This document shows positions 37,960 through 51,500 of a stretch of 64,000 nucleotides of DNA, in pieces. A program made the position numbers and the translations under genes. How positions within the stretch are numbered: position 1 is the stretch's first letter; every line of letters begins with the position of its first letter. The notes below the pieces were generated by a model. That model saw nothing but the letters and a program-made list of their open reading frames with translations. It had not been told where the DNA came from and searched no databases. Origin of the DNA: Macrostomum hystrix (Eukaryota > Platyhelminthes > Macrostomidae); contig CATNEN010000033.1 of assembly GCA_950097015.1 (NCBI GenBank), positions 3,146,001 through 3,210,000 on the forward strand, given 5' to 3'.

Positions 37960-40900
37960 TCATTACTTCCCAGGATACCTCATCACCTACGAGGATACCT
38001 CATGACCTCCCAGGATACCTCATCACCTCCGAGGATACCTCATGACCTTCCAGGATACCTCATACCTCATCACCTCCCAGGATACTTCATCAACTCCCAG
38101 GATACCTCATCAACTCCCAGGATACTCCATCAACTCCCAGGATACCTCATCAACTCCCAGGATACCTTATCAACTCCCAGGATACCTTATCAACTCCCAG
38201 GATACCTCATCACCTCCCAGGATACTTCATCAACTCCCAGGATACCTCATCAACTCCCAGGATACCTTATCAACTCCCAGGATACCTCATCACCTCCCAG
38301 GATACCTCATCAACTCCCAGGATACCTTATCAACTCCCAGGATACCTTATCAACTCCCAGGATACCTCATCACCTCCCAGGATACCTTATCAACTCCCAG
38401 GATATCTCATCAACTCCCAGGATACCTCATCAACTCCCAGGATACCTCATTAACTCCCAGGATACCTCATTAACTCCCAGGATACCTCATTAACTCCCAG
38501 AATACCTCATCAACTCCCAGGATACCTCATCAACTCCCAGGATACCTCATCAACTCCCAGGATACCTCATCAACTCCCAGGATACCTCATCACCTCCGAG
38601 GATACCTCATTAACTCCCAGGATACTTCATCAACTCCCAGGATACCTCATTAACTCCCAGAATACCTCATCAACTCCCAGGATACCTCATCAACTCCCAG
38701 GATACCTCATCAACTCCCAGGATACCTCATCAACTCCCAGGATACCTCATTAACTCCCAGAATACCTCATCAACTCCCAGGATACCTTATCAACTCCCAG
38801 GATATCTCATCAACTCCAGGATACCTCATCAACTCCCAGGATACCTCATTACTCCCAGTCAACTCCCAGGATACCTCATCAACTCCCAGGATACCTCATC
38901 AACTCCCAGGATACCTCATCAACTCCCAGGATACCTCATTAACTCCCAGAATACCTCATCAACTCCCAGGATACCTTATCAACTCCCAGGATATCTCATC
39001 AACTCCCAGGATACCTCATCAACTCCCAGGATACCTCATTAACTCCCAGGATACCTCATCAACTCCCAGGATACCTCATCAACTCCCAGGATACCTCATC
39101 AACTCCCAGGATACCTCATTAACTCCAAGGATACCTCATCATCTCCGAGGATACCTCATACCTCATCACCTCCGAGGATACCTCATACCTCATCACCTCC
39201 CAGGATACTTCATCAACTCCCAGGATACCTCATTAACTCCCAGAATACCTCATCACCTTCCAGGATACCTCATCAACTCCCAGGATACCTCATCAACTCC
39301 CAGGATACCTCATCAACTCCCAGGATACCTCATCAACTCCCAGGATACCTCATCAACTCCCAGGATACCTCATCAACTCCCAGGATACCTTCATAACCTC
39401 CAAGGATACCTCATCATCTCCGAGGATACCTCATACCTCATCACCTCCCAGGATACCTCATCAACTCCCAGGATACCTCATCAACTCCCAGGATACTTCA
39501 TCAACTCCCAGGATACCTCATCAACTCCCAGGATACCTCATCAACTCCCAGGATACCTCATTAACTCCCAGGGTACTTCATCAACTCCCAGGATACCTCA
39601 TCAACTCCCAGGATACCTCATCAACTCCCAGGATACCTCATCAACTCCCAGGATACCTTCATCAACTCCCAGGATACCTCATTAACTCCCAGAATACCTC
39701 ATCAACTCCCAGGATACCTTCATCACCTCCGAGGATACCTCATACCTCATCACCTCCCAGGATACTTCATCAACTCCCAGGATACCTCATTCAACTCCAG
39801 AATACCTCATCAACTCCCAGGATACCTCATCAACTCCAGGATACCTCATTCAACTCCCAGGATACCTCATCAACTCCCAGGATACCTCATTAACTCCCAG
39901 AATACCTCATCAACTTCCCAGGATACCTATCAACTCCCAGGATATCTCATCAACTCCCAGGATACCTCATTAACTCCCAGGATACCTCATCAACTCCCAG
40001 GATACCTCATCAACTCCCAGGATACCTCATCAACTCCCAGGATACCTCATTAACTCCCAGGATACCTCATCAACTCCAAGGATACCTCATCACCTCCGAG
40101 GATACCTCATACCTCATCACCTCCGAGGATACCTCATACCTCATCACCTCCCAGGATACCTTCATCAACTCCCAGGATACCTCATTAACTCCCAGAATAC
40201 CTCATCACCTTCCAGGATACCTCATCAACTCCCAGGATACCTCATCAACTCCCAGGATACCTCATCAACTCCCAGGATACCTCATCAACTCCCAGGATAC
40301 CTCATCAACTCCCAGGATACCTCATCAACTCCCAGGATACCTCATTAACTCCAAGGATACCTCATCATCTCCGAGGATACCTCATACCTCATCACCTCCC
40401 AGGATACTTCATCAACTCCCAGAAACCTCATCAACTCCCAGGATACTTCATCAACTCCCAGGATACCTCATCAACTCCCAGGATACCTCATCAACTCCCA
40501 GGATACCTCATTAACTCCCAGGGTACTTCATCAACTCCCAGGATACCTCATCAACTCCCAGGATACCTCATCAACTCCCAGGATACCTCATCAACTCCCA
40601 GGATACTTCATCAACTCCCAGGATACCTCATTAACTCCCAGAATACCTCATTAACTCCCAGGATACTTCATCACCTCCGAGGATACCTCATACCTCATCA
40701 CCTCCCAGGATACTTCATCAACTCCCAGGATACCTCATCAACTCCCAGGATACCTCATCAACTCCCAGGATACCTCATCAACTCCCAGGATACCTCATTA
40801 ACTCCCAGGATACTTCATCACCTCCGAGGATACCTCATACCTCATCACCTCCCAGGATACTTCATCAACTCCCAGGATACCTCATTAACTCCCAGAATAC

Positions 40901-43900
40901 CTCATCACCTTCCAGGATACCTCATCAACTCCCAGGATACCTCATCAACTCCCAGGATACCTCATAACTCCCAGGATACCTCATCAACTCCCAGGATACC
41001 TCATCAACTCCCAGGATACCTCATCAACTCCCAGGATACCTCATTAACTCCCAGGATACCTCATCAACTCCCAGGATACCTCATCACCTCCGAGGATACC
41101 TCATACCTCATCACCTCCGAGGATACCTCATACCTCATCACCTCCCAGGATACCTCATCAACTCCCAGGATACCTCATTAACTCCCAGAATACCTCATCA
41201 CCTTCCAGGATACCTCATCAACTCCCAGGATACCTCATTAACTCCCAGGATACCTCATCAACTCCCAGGATACCTCATTAACTCCCAGGATACCTCATCA
41301 ACTCCCAGGATACCTCATCAACTCCCAGGATACATCATCAACTCCCAGGATACCTCATTAACTCCCAGGATACCTCATCAACTCCCAGGATACCTCATCA
41401 CCTCCGAGGATACCTCATACCTCATCACCTCCGAGGATACCTCATACCTCATCACCTCCCAGGATACCTTCATCAACTCCCAGGATACCTCATTAACTCC
41501 CAGAATACCTCATCACCTTCCAGGATACCTCATCAACTCCCAGGATACCTCATCAACTCCCAGGATACCTCATCAACTCCCAGGATACCTCATCAACTCC
41601 CAGGATACCTCATCAACTCCCAGGATACCTCATTAACTCCAAGGATACCTCATCATCTCCGAGGATACCTCATACCTCATCACCTCCCAGGATACTTCAT
41701 CAACTCCCAGAAACCTCATCAACTCCCAGGATACTTCATCAACTCCCAGGATACCTCATCAACTCCCAGGATACCTCATCAACTCCCAGGATACCTCATT
41801 AACTCCCAGGGTACTTCATCAACTCCCAGGATACCTCATCAACTCCCAGGATACCTCATCAACTCCCAGGATACCTCATCAACTCCCAGGATACTTCATC
41901 AACTCCCAGGATACCTCATTAACTCCCAGAATACCTCATTAACTCCCAGGATACTTCATCACCTCCGAGGATACCTCATACCTCATCACCTCCCAGGATA
42001 CTTCATCAACTCCCAGGATACCTCATCAACTCCCAGGATACCTCATCAACTCCCAGGATACCTCATCAACTCCCAGGATACCTCATTAACTCCCAGGATA
42101 CTTCATCACCTCCGAGGATACCTCATACCTCATCACCTCCCAGGATACTTCATCAACTCCCAGGATACCTCATTAACTCCCAGAATACCTCATCACCTTC
42201 CAGGATACCTCATCAACTCCCAGGATACCTCATCAACTCCCAGGATACCTCATTAACTCCCAGGATACCTCATCAACTCCCAGGATACCTCATCAACTCC
42301 CAGGATACCTCATCAACTCCCAGGATACCTCATTAACTCCCAGGATACCTCATCAACTCCCAGGATACCTCATCACCTCCGAGGATACCTCATACCTCAT
42401 CACCTCCGAGGATACCTCATACCTCATCACCTCCCAGGATACCTCATCAACTCCCAGGATACCTCATTAACTCCCAGAATACCTCATCACCTTCCAGGAT
42501 ACCTCATCAACTCCCAGGATACCTCATCAACTCCCAGGATACCTCATCAACTCCCAGGATACCTCATCAACTCCCAGGATACCTCATCAACTCCCAGGAT
42601 ACCTCATCAACTCCCAGGATACCTCATTAACTCCAAGGATACCTCATCATCTCCGAGGATACCTCATACCTCATCACCTCCCAGGATACTTCATCAACTC
42701 CCAGAAACCTCATCAACTCCCAGGATACTTCATCAACTCCCAGGATACCTCATCAACTCCCAGGATACCTCATCAACTCCCAGGATACCTCATTAACTCC
42801 CAGGGTACTTCATCAACTCCCAGGATACCTCATCAACTCCCAGGATACCTCATCAACTCCCAGGATACCTCATCAACTCCCAGGATACTTCATCAACTCC
42901 CAGGATACCTCATTAACTCCCAGAATACCTCATTAACTCCCAGGATACTTCATCACCTCCGAGGATACCTCATACCTCATCACCTCCCAGGATACTTCAT
43001 CAACTCCCAGGATACCTCATCAACTCCCAGGATACCTCATCAACTCCCAGGATACCTCATCAACTCCCAGGATACCTCATTAACTCCCAGGATACTTCAT
43101 CACCTCCGAGGATACCTCATACCTCATCACCTCCCAGGATACTTCATCAACTCCCAGGATACCTCATTAACTCCCAGAATACCTCATCACCTTCCAGGAT
43201 ACCTCATCAACTCCCAGGATACCTCATCAACTCCCAGGATACCTCATTAACTCCCAGGATACCTCATCAACTCCCAGGATACCTCATCAACTCCCAGGAT
43301 ACCTCATCAACTCCCAGGATACCTCATTAACTCCCAGGATACCTCATCAACTCCCAGGATACCTCATCACCTCCGAGGATACCTCATACCTCATCACCTC
43401 CGAGGATACCTCATACCTCATCACCTCCCAGGATACCTCATCAACTCCCAGGATACCTCATTAACTCCCAGAATACCTCATCACCTTCCAGGATACCTCA
43501 TCAACTCCCAGGATACCTCATTAACTCCCAGGATACCTCATCAACTCCCAGGATACCTCATTAACTCCCAGGATACCTCATCAACTCCCAGGATACCTCA
43601 TCAACTCCCAGGATACATCATCAACTCCCAGGATACCTCATTAACTCCCAGGATACCTCATCAACTCCCAGGATACCTCATCACCTCCGAGGATACCTCA
43701 TACCTCATCACCTCCGAGGATACCTCATACCTCATCACCTCCCAGGATACTTCATCAACTCCCAGGATACCTCATTAACTCCCAGAATACCTCATCACCT
43801 TCCAGGATACCTCATCAACTCCCAGGATACCTCATCAACTCCCAGGATACCTCATCAACTCCCAGGATACCTCATCAACTCCCAGGATACCTCATTAACT

Positions 43901-44035
43901 CCCAGAATACCTCATCACCTTCCAGGATACCTCATCACCTCCCAGGATACCTCATCAACTCCCAGGATACCTCATCAACTCCCAGGATACCTCATCACCT
44001 CCCAAGAAACCTAATCACCTCCCAGGAAAGGTAGA
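37960..44035. repeat. 6.1-kb minisatellite array, 20-bp unit
   Basis: About 300 copies of CATCAACTCCCAGGATACCT. Frequent variants are CATTAACTCCCAGAATACCT and CATCACCTCCGAGGATACCT, the latter usually followed by a 7-9 base partial unit CATACCT. Composite blocks built on these variants recur about every 0.7-1.2 kb (for example 40,680-42,000 compared with 41,940-43,240), so whole blocks were duplicated. It lies between the two bZIP genes. Confidence 0.96.
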
Positions 44036-44330
44036 CTCAACAACTTTTACAAAACCTTCCATAAATTTGTGAAATTCGATAAATATATACTTTTTTCATT
44101 ACTTTATCCTTCGCCAGTATTCTGTCATGTCTATTTATAAACTAATACTAAGAAAATAAGACATTAAACAAAAGAACGAAGTACAATGAGTTGCAGAGAA
44201 TTTTAGACTAACGCATAACTTCATTGGTCATGGCATTATTATTGCCGGCGATAAATTTACGAGTTTATGCAAAATTTTCTGACTAACAATCCTATCTTTT
44301 ATTGTAAGGCCTTTCATAAACATTCGCAAT
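44036..44330 (+). promoter_or_regulatory. Upstream region of the small bZIP gene
   Basis: Unique AT-rich sequence of about 295 bases between the 6-kb array and the ATG. It should contain the promoter, but no convincing TATA box or factor site stands out, only AT-rich ATATATACTTTTTT near 44083. Confidence 0.3.
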
Positions 44331-45821
44331 ATGCCTAAGCGCCGCTGCGATGCAAGAGCTGCTGTCGATCTACAGGACTGCAGGCGGCGAAAGAACCGCG
44401 AAGCCGCAAAACTAACCCGGCAGAAGAAGAAGCAGAAAGAAAAGCAGCTCAAGGAGGTAAAACTGCTCACACCTGTCTGGCTTAACTGCTGACCAGATTT
44501 TTTACTGTCTCGCTTATGAAATATCTGGCTAGTCATCTACCTGGCTAGTCATCTACCTGGCTAGTCATCTACCTGGCTAGTCATCTACCTGGCTAGTCAT
44601 CTACCTGGCTAGTCATCTACCTGGCTAGTCATCTACCTGGCTAGTCATCTACCTGGCTAGTCTTCTACCTGGCTTACCATCTACCTGGCTTATCATCTAC
44701 CTGGCTAATCATCCACCTGGCTTATCATCTACCTGGCTTATCATCTACCTGGCTTATCATCCACCTGGCTTATCATCTACCTGGCTTATCATCCACCTGG
44801 CTAGTCATCTACCTGGCTTATCATCCACCTGGCTTATCATCCACCTGGCTAGTCATCTACCTGGCTATCATCTACCTGGCTAATCATCCACCTGGCTTAT
44901 CATCTACCTGGCTAATCATCCACCTGGCTTATCATCAACCTGGCTTATCATCTAACTGGCTAATCATCCACCTGGCTAATCATCCACCTGGCTTATCATC
45001 TAACTGGCTTATCATCTACCTGGCTATTAATCTACCTGGCTTATCATCTACCTGGCTATTAATCTACCTGGCTTATCATCTACGTGGCTTATCATCTACA
45101 TGGTTAATAATCTACCTGGCTATTAATCTACCTGGTTATTAATCTACCTGGCTATTAATCTACCTGGTTAATAATCTACCTGGCTATTAATCTACCAGGC
45201 TTATCATCTACAATTTCTACATGGTTAATAATCTACCTGGCAATTAATCTACCTGGCTATTAATCTACCTGGCTATTAATCTACCTGGTTAATAATCTAT
45301 CTGGCTATTAATCTACCTGGCTTATCATCTACAATTTCTACATGGTTAATAATCTACCTGGCAATTAATCTACCTGGCTATTAATCTACCTGGCTATTAA
45401 TCTACCTGGTTAATAATCTATCTGGCTATTAATCTACCTGGCTTATCATCTACATGTTTAATAATCTACCTGGCTATTAATCTACTTGGGTAATAATCTA
45501 CCTGGCTATTAATCTACCTGGCTTATCATCTACATGGTTAATAATCTACCTGGCTATTAATCTACCTGGCTTATCATCTACCTGGCTGATAAACTGCCCC
45601 GCCTCAACCATAAGACCCTGCAGTGCTTGACCTCAGCAAAAACTCGGCTAGAGAAGGTCGCCAACAAATTTGAGGCCCTGTACGCTAGCAGTCTAAGCTA
45701 TCACGGCAGCAAGCGGGCATTCCTGAGCTATCTGAAGCGGAATTCCCAACTGGTCCGCGATCCGGACTGCAGGCCGTTGCTGAAGCGGTTCATTGAAGGG
45801 CCATTCCAGAGGCTGCTGTGA
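44331..45821 (+). CDS. Small bZIP transcription factor (110 residues)
   Basis: A two-exon gene, 44331-44456 and 45615-45821, phase 0. Exon 1 encodes the basic region (RRRKNREAAKLTRQKKK) and fits N-x7-R-x9-L: Asn22, Arg30, Leu40. Exon 2 supplies the zipper; starting it at ACC 45615 puts Leu47, Leu54 and Phe61 in exact heptad step with Leu40, whereas an alternative acceptor 9 bases later breaks the heptads. After the zipper come about 45 basic residues with SYLKRNSQLV. The usual Cys/Ser of the basic region is Thr29, so I do not assign a subfamily. It could bind DNA as a small partner for other bZIPs. AATAAA lies at 45948-45953. The intron is one long minisatellite. Confidence 0.75.
44525..45590. 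repeat. 16-bp minisatellite in small-bZIP intron
   Basis: About 65 copies of CATCTACCTGGCTAGT and variants (CATCTACCTGGCTTAT, AATCTACCTGGCTATT, AATCTACCTGGTTAAT). Homogeneous copies occur at the 5' end and increasingly divergent types toward the 3' end. It spans nearly the whole intron and ends about 20 bases before the acceptor. Confidence 0.95.
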
Positions 45822-46135
45822 TTTGAGCAAACTGACCCTTAAACAACTTTATTAGTAGCGATGAAAATAATTAGTAAAGTTATATTGTTAAATCACTTGT
45901 TTATATCTATGTTATACGAATACATGTAAATATATATTACAATCTACAATAAATGTTTTATTTATCATAACGTAATGTAAAAGCTATATTTAACAAATGC
46001 AAATTGAAATTAAATTTGCTAAATGTTTAATTTGGCCGGGCGAAACGAAAAACGCAACTTTTAAGGAATTTTTTACTTTATTTCCTCCTACTATTAACTT
46101 TTAAAGCTTCTTTGCAAGCGTCAATGACTCATCCG
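45822..46135 (+). other. Small-bZIP 3' flank
   Basis: AT-rich sequence with AATAAA at 45948-45953, about 127 bases after the stop, fitting a short 3' UTR. Nothing else is seen before the next array. Confidence 0.5.
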
Positions 46136-46138
46136 TTC

Positions 46139-47412
46139 CTCGAAATCCCATCAATTCCTGGATATCCCATCGACTCCTGGATATCCCATCGACTCCTGGA
46201 TATCCCATCGATTCCTGGATATCCCATCGACTCATGGATATCCCATCGACTCCTGGATATCCCATCGACTCCTGGATATCCCATCGATTCCTGGATATCC
46301 CATCGACTCCTGGATATCCCATCGATTCCTGGATATCCCATCGACTCCTGGATATCCCATCGACTCCTGGATATCCCATCGACTCCTGGATATCCCATCG
46401 ATTCCTGGATATCCCATCGACTCATGGATATCCCATCGATTCCTGGATATCCCATCGACTCCTGGATATCCCATCGACTCCTGGATATCCCATCGATTCC
46501 TGGATATCCCATCGACTCATGGATATCCCATCGACTCCTGGATATCCCATCGACTCCTGGATATCCCATCGATTCCTGGATATCCCATCGACTCCTGGAT
46601 ATCCCATCGATTCCTGGATATCCCATCGACTCCTGGATATCCCATCGACTCCTGGATATCCCATCGACTCCTGGATATCTCATCGATTCCTGGATATCCC
46701 ATCGACTCCTGGATATCCCATCGACTCCTGGATATCCCATCGACTCATGGATATCCCATCGATTCCTGGATATCCCATCGACTCATGGATATCCCATCGA
46801 CTCCTGGATATCCCATCGACTCCTGGATATCCATCGATTCCTGGATATCCCATCGACTCCTGGATATCCCATCGATTCCTGGATATCCCATCGACTCCTG
46901 GATATCTCATCGACTCCTGGATATCCCATCGACTCCTGGATATCCCATCGATTCCTGGATATCCCATCGACTCCTGGATATCCCATCGACTCCTGGATAT
47001 CCCATCGACTCCTGGATATCTCATCGATTCCTGGATATCCCATCGACTCCTGGATATCCCATCGACTCCTGGATATCCCATCGACTCCTGGATATCCCAT
47101 CGATTCCTGGATATCCCATCGACTCATGGATATCCCATCGATTCCTGGATATCCCATCGACTCCTGGATATCCCATCGACTCCTGGATATCCCATCGATT
47201 CCTGGATATCCCATCGACTCCTGGATATCCCATCGATTCCTGGATATCCCATCGACTCCTGGATATCCCATCGATTCCTGGATATCCCATCGACTCCTGG
47301 ATATCCCATCGACTCCTGGATATCCCATCGATTCCTGGATATCCCATCGATTCCTGGATATCCCATCGACTCCTGGATATCCCATCGATTTCTCGGTATC
47401 CCATCAACCCCT
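46139..47412. repeat. 1.27-kb minisatellite array, 19-bp unit
   Basis: About 67 copies of CGACTCCTGGATATCCCAT with a common CGATTCCTGG variant and a rarer CGACTCATGG variant, in irregular order. Open frames run through it on both strands because the unit lacks stops; they are not genes. The unit resembles that of the 38-44 kb array. Confidence 0.95.
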
Positions 47413-47612
47413 CGATACGCCGCAATTGATATTCATTCCGTACTTCTCAGACTTTTTACCTTTACATTGACACAGAAGCACATAATTATATTGCTGCAGT
47501 GATTCAATTGTATTTTTAATGGGATATTCGAGCTAAATAAAGCAAGCTATTGCGAGGCTCAGAAAAGACGCTGCGGACGAATTGAAACATGCTGAGGTGC
47601 GAATGTCAAAAA

Positions 47613-47813
47613 ATGACGGCCCGGTTTAACAAGGCGATGTACCTGCTAGTGGTATTGCTGGCTGGATATCATGCGGGAACGATTTGATCGGATAAACATA
47701 TGGACAAGGCTGTGGCTCGTGATTACGGTTGCAGGTGCTTCGAGGAAGAAAAAAGGCGACTCAAGCAATTAGAGCATAAAAAAGTTGCGATTCGGAGCTC
47801 TGTTATCGATTAG
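47613..47813 (+). pseudogene. Small membrane-protein frame broken by in-frame TGA
   Basis: ATG at 47613 opens a 66-codon frame ending at TAG 47811-47813, interrupted once by TGA at 47685-47687. Before the TGA lies a single hydrophobic helix (MYLLVVLLAGYHAG) with a GxxxG pattern. After it comes a charged helix (FEEEKRRLKQLEHKK). The layout resembles small inner-membrane subunits such as ATP synthase subunit e, but similarity is too weak to assign. The break could be a decayed gene, a short unrecognised intron, or recoding. A short open stretch just upstream (47540-47600) also looks helical. Confidence 0.3.
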
Positions 47814-47989
47814 GCCGCACTCGGCAAATTTCGATACACGCGTGTTACGAGTACTAACCAATAGAGAAAATTTCTCTTCTAAGAAATGCTTGAAGCAAAA
47901 CTCGGTCTTTACCGAGGTGGTGCGGTGCGGTGTCTTCTTCCAGGTCAAGCAAAACCAACTCTCTACTACGGAAATCTTCTGCTTTGCTT

Positions 47990-48355
47990 GGGATTAATTG
48001 AATCCTCTGACGCAAGTACAGTCTGACACAGACAATCTGACGCACATACAGTCTCTGACACAGACAATCTGACGCACATACAGTCTCTGACACAGACAAT
48101 CTGACGCACATACAGTCTCTGACACAGACAATCTGACGCACATACAGTCTCTGACACAGACAATCTGACGCACATACAGTCTCTGACACAGACAATCTGA
48201 CGCACATACAGTCTCTGACACAGACAATCTGACGCACATACAGTCTCTGACACAGACAATCTGACGCACATACAGTCTCTGACACAGAACCCTCTGACGC
48301 CATAAAGTCTCTGACACAGACAATCTGACGCACATACAGTCTCTGACACAGACAC
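47990..48355. repeat. 32-bp minisatellite downstream of the TRP-like gene
   Basis: About 11 copies of a 32-bp unit made of CTGACGCACATACAGTCT and CTGACACAGACAAT. The inner copies are almost identical. It starts about 170 bases beyond the stop codon of the TRP-like gene on the minus strand, so it may lie in its 3' UTR. Confidence 0.93.
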
Positions 48356-48522
48356 GCTCCACGAACAGCAAAGCTCACGCAGTGAAATCCAAAAAAATTA
48401 AAAATAGACAAAATGTATCGATATGCACAATATTGAATTGCAGCAAGCGGCTACAGTTGTTGGTTCTTGTTAAGCACTGGTTAAACCGCCAGTACCGAAC
48501 ATCCACCGCCCAGCGACCGCGG

Positions 48523-51500
48523 TCAAGCAGACAGCGGACGCTGGCAGCCGAAGGTGTGCCGCTTCCCGCGAAATGCCGCCGCCTGGAAGAGCTGAAACTG
48601 CCGGTCCTCCTTGTGCGCGGCTCCTGGGCAGCCGTCGCCTCCGATGCCCGCGCCGCCTTCGACGCCACCGCTGCCGACCAGCAGCAACTGGCCAGTCGCC
48701 CCCCCTACGGCGTCCCCGCCGGCACCAACTCCGTGGCAACCGTCGCCATAGACGCCCTGTCGGTCGAGCGCGGCGAACGCCTCGATGTCGGTGTCCGGCC
48801 GGCCGGTGACTCGGTCCCGCAGTCTCTGGCACAGCCGCACCCCCTGCGGCACCGCGTAGGCCAGGTTGAGGGGTGCGGGGAGACAGCCGGCGGCGGTCAA
48901 AGCCTCCGCTGCCGCCAGTCGGGAGCGTCGATGCCGGGCGATGGCCAGGGCACGACAGTCTGACAAGCTGCCGCAGCAGAGCCGAGCTCCCAGGAAAACG
49001 GCCAGCAAAATAAACAAAACGAGAGCGGCAAACGATGCAATGAGGACGCCGCTTTGGGTGACGATACTTGAAAACAGCAGGTGCTTCACTGGCACGGTGG
49101 CGCAAACCGCCGCGGGCAGAACCGACACCGCCAGCGGCCAGCAGTCGCGCCGCAGCGCCAGCAGCAGCTGCTGAACTGGCAGGCCGGCCAGCCGGTACGG
49201 CCGGAGCGCCGCCAGAAACCGCGCGGACCACAGCGCCACCCCAATGCACAGCAGCACCTGGCTGGCGAGCATCGGCCCGCTCTGGAACGAGGCCTTGATG
49301 CCGCTGGCCACCGCCCAGACGATCAGGCCGGTTCCAGAGACGCTGATTGCAGCCAACGGCAGCAGCAGCTGGGCTGCCAGCGGCGGCAGCGGCGGCAGGG
49401 CGGCGCCGCCGTCCCAGGCGGGACAGGCCAGCTCCTGTGCGAGCTGCAGCGGCAGCCATACGGCCACAACAATCTCCAGACCCGCCCAGCTGGCCGATAT
49501 CGACTGCGCCGCTCGGGTTGCCTGGGCCGTCAGCAGCATCAGCAGCGTCAGTAGGCCAGCCAGGCGCGCCACGTGCTTGGCCCGAGGTGCGAACCTTGGC
49601 GGGCCGCCGGCGGGGCTGCCAAAGCCGAGGCAGCCGGGGGTGGCGTCTGGGCCATCGGCCCAGCGACGATCGATGAGTTCAGCCATGGCCGGGGTCTCAA
49701 GGAGCTCCGGTGCGGCGTCGGTGAGGGCGAGGGTGCGGCCGCAGCTTCCGGCGAAGAAGTGCCGATGAATGCGCGCCTTCCAGTGCCCGTCGGCGCCGGA
49801 GTAGACGGCGTCGATTGCACTCAACGCCACCGCCACGGCATCGCGGCGGAGTCGCTCCCGGTTGCAGGCGCTGCTATCGACTCTGGCGTCGGCGCCCGCT
49901 TGCTCGCCACTCTTCAACCAGCGCCCGGCCGATGCGGCGAGTCCAGCTGGGGTGGCCGTCGTTGGCCGGGCGGGGTGTCCGAGTGTTCTGTCAGCTGAGG
50001 GCCATCGAGAGCAGGCCGCGGCTACGGCGGCGCAGGTCTCAACCAGGCGGGTCTGCTGCAGCCGCATTAGCTGAGCGGCGGCAGTCAGCCAGCCGGCCTT
50101 CACCAGCTCCAGCACGAAAGCCTGGTCGCAGTCGCTCGGCCGGACCAACCCAAGCCGCAACAGAGCCGGCAGCAGCTTCGGCGACGATCCCGACTGTGAC
50201 AGCCGCACCAGCTGCCTGGCAGCGTCAGAGCGTTCTATCGCCGGCAAGTCGGAGAGGCTGCGGACGATTCGCTTCACCTGCGGCTGGGCCAGAGCCACCG
50301 TCTCCAGGGCTTCCGGCCGCTCCGGCAGGTCGGTCAGTCCAACCAGTGGCGGGTCAAGCAGCTCCAGGACGCGGGCCAGACCTCCGGGCAGCTCAGCTGG
50401 CCACAGCTCAGGCAGGCGCTGCGGGTGCAGGTCGGCCAGGTCGGCCAGGAATGTGCGGCCGCGGCTGTCAACGGCGTAGACCAACTCGATGAAGTCCTCG
50501 GAGTCGGGCTCCTGCAGTTGCAGATCAGTGGATTTCTTTCCTCCTCTTGATTCCTCCGCTCACATACCCCTGTCTCCTCTGCCATCCCATAATCTCCTCT
50601 GAAATCCCATCATCTGCTCTGACATCCCATAATCTCCTCTGATATCCCATAATCTGCTCTGAAATCCCTTAATCTGCTCTGAAATCCCATAATCTGCACT
50701 GAAATCCCATAATGTCCTCTGAAATCCCATAATCTGCACTGAAATCCCATAATCTGCACTGAAATCCCATAATCTGCACTGAAATCCCATAATCTGCACT
50801 GAAATCCCATAATCTGCACTGAAATCCCTTAATCTGCACTGAAATCCCATAATCTGCACTGAAATCCCTTAATCTGCACTGAAATCCCATAATCTGCACT
50901 GAAATCCCATAATCTGCACTGAAATCCCTTAATCTGCACTGAAATCCCATAATCTGCACTGAAATCCCATAATGTCCTCTGAAATCCCATAATCTGCTCT
51001 GAAATCCCATAATGTCCTCTGAAATCCCATAATCTGCACTGAAATCCCATAATCTGCACTGAAATCCCATAATCTGCACTGAAATCCCATAATCTGCACT
51101 GAAATCCCATAATCTGCACTAAAATCCCATAATGTCCTCTGAAATCCCATAATCTGCACTGAAATCCCATAATCTGCTCTGAAATCCCATAATCTGCACT
51201 GAAATCCCATAATCTGCTCTGAAATCCCATAATCTGCACTGAAATCCCATAATCTGCACTGAAATCCCATAATGTCCTCTGAAATCCCATAATCTGCTCT
51301 GAAATTCCATAATGTCCTCTGAAATCCCATAATCTGCACTGAAATCCCATAATCTGCACTGAAATCCCATAATCTGCACTGAAATCCCATAATCTGCACT
51401 GAAATCCCATATTCTGCACTAAAATCCCATAATGTCCTCTGAAATCCCATAATCTGCACTGAAATCCCATAATCTGCTCTGAAATCCCATAATCTGCACT

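Noticed and set aside
44228-44536. Minus-strand 102-codon frame
   Set aside because: It lies antisense to the small bZIP exon 1 and has Ser/Phe-rich composition expected from reversing a Lys/Arg/Glu-rich exon.
46112-47502. Open frames of 200-450 codons on both strands
   Set aside because: Both strands of the 19-bp unit are stop-free, so the frames are expected from the repeat alone.
48382-50492. Several plus-strand Arg/Ala/Pro-rich frames of 70-225 codons
   Set aside because: They are antisense shadows of the GC-rich exon of the TRP-like gene, which has helices and splice sites on the minus strand.
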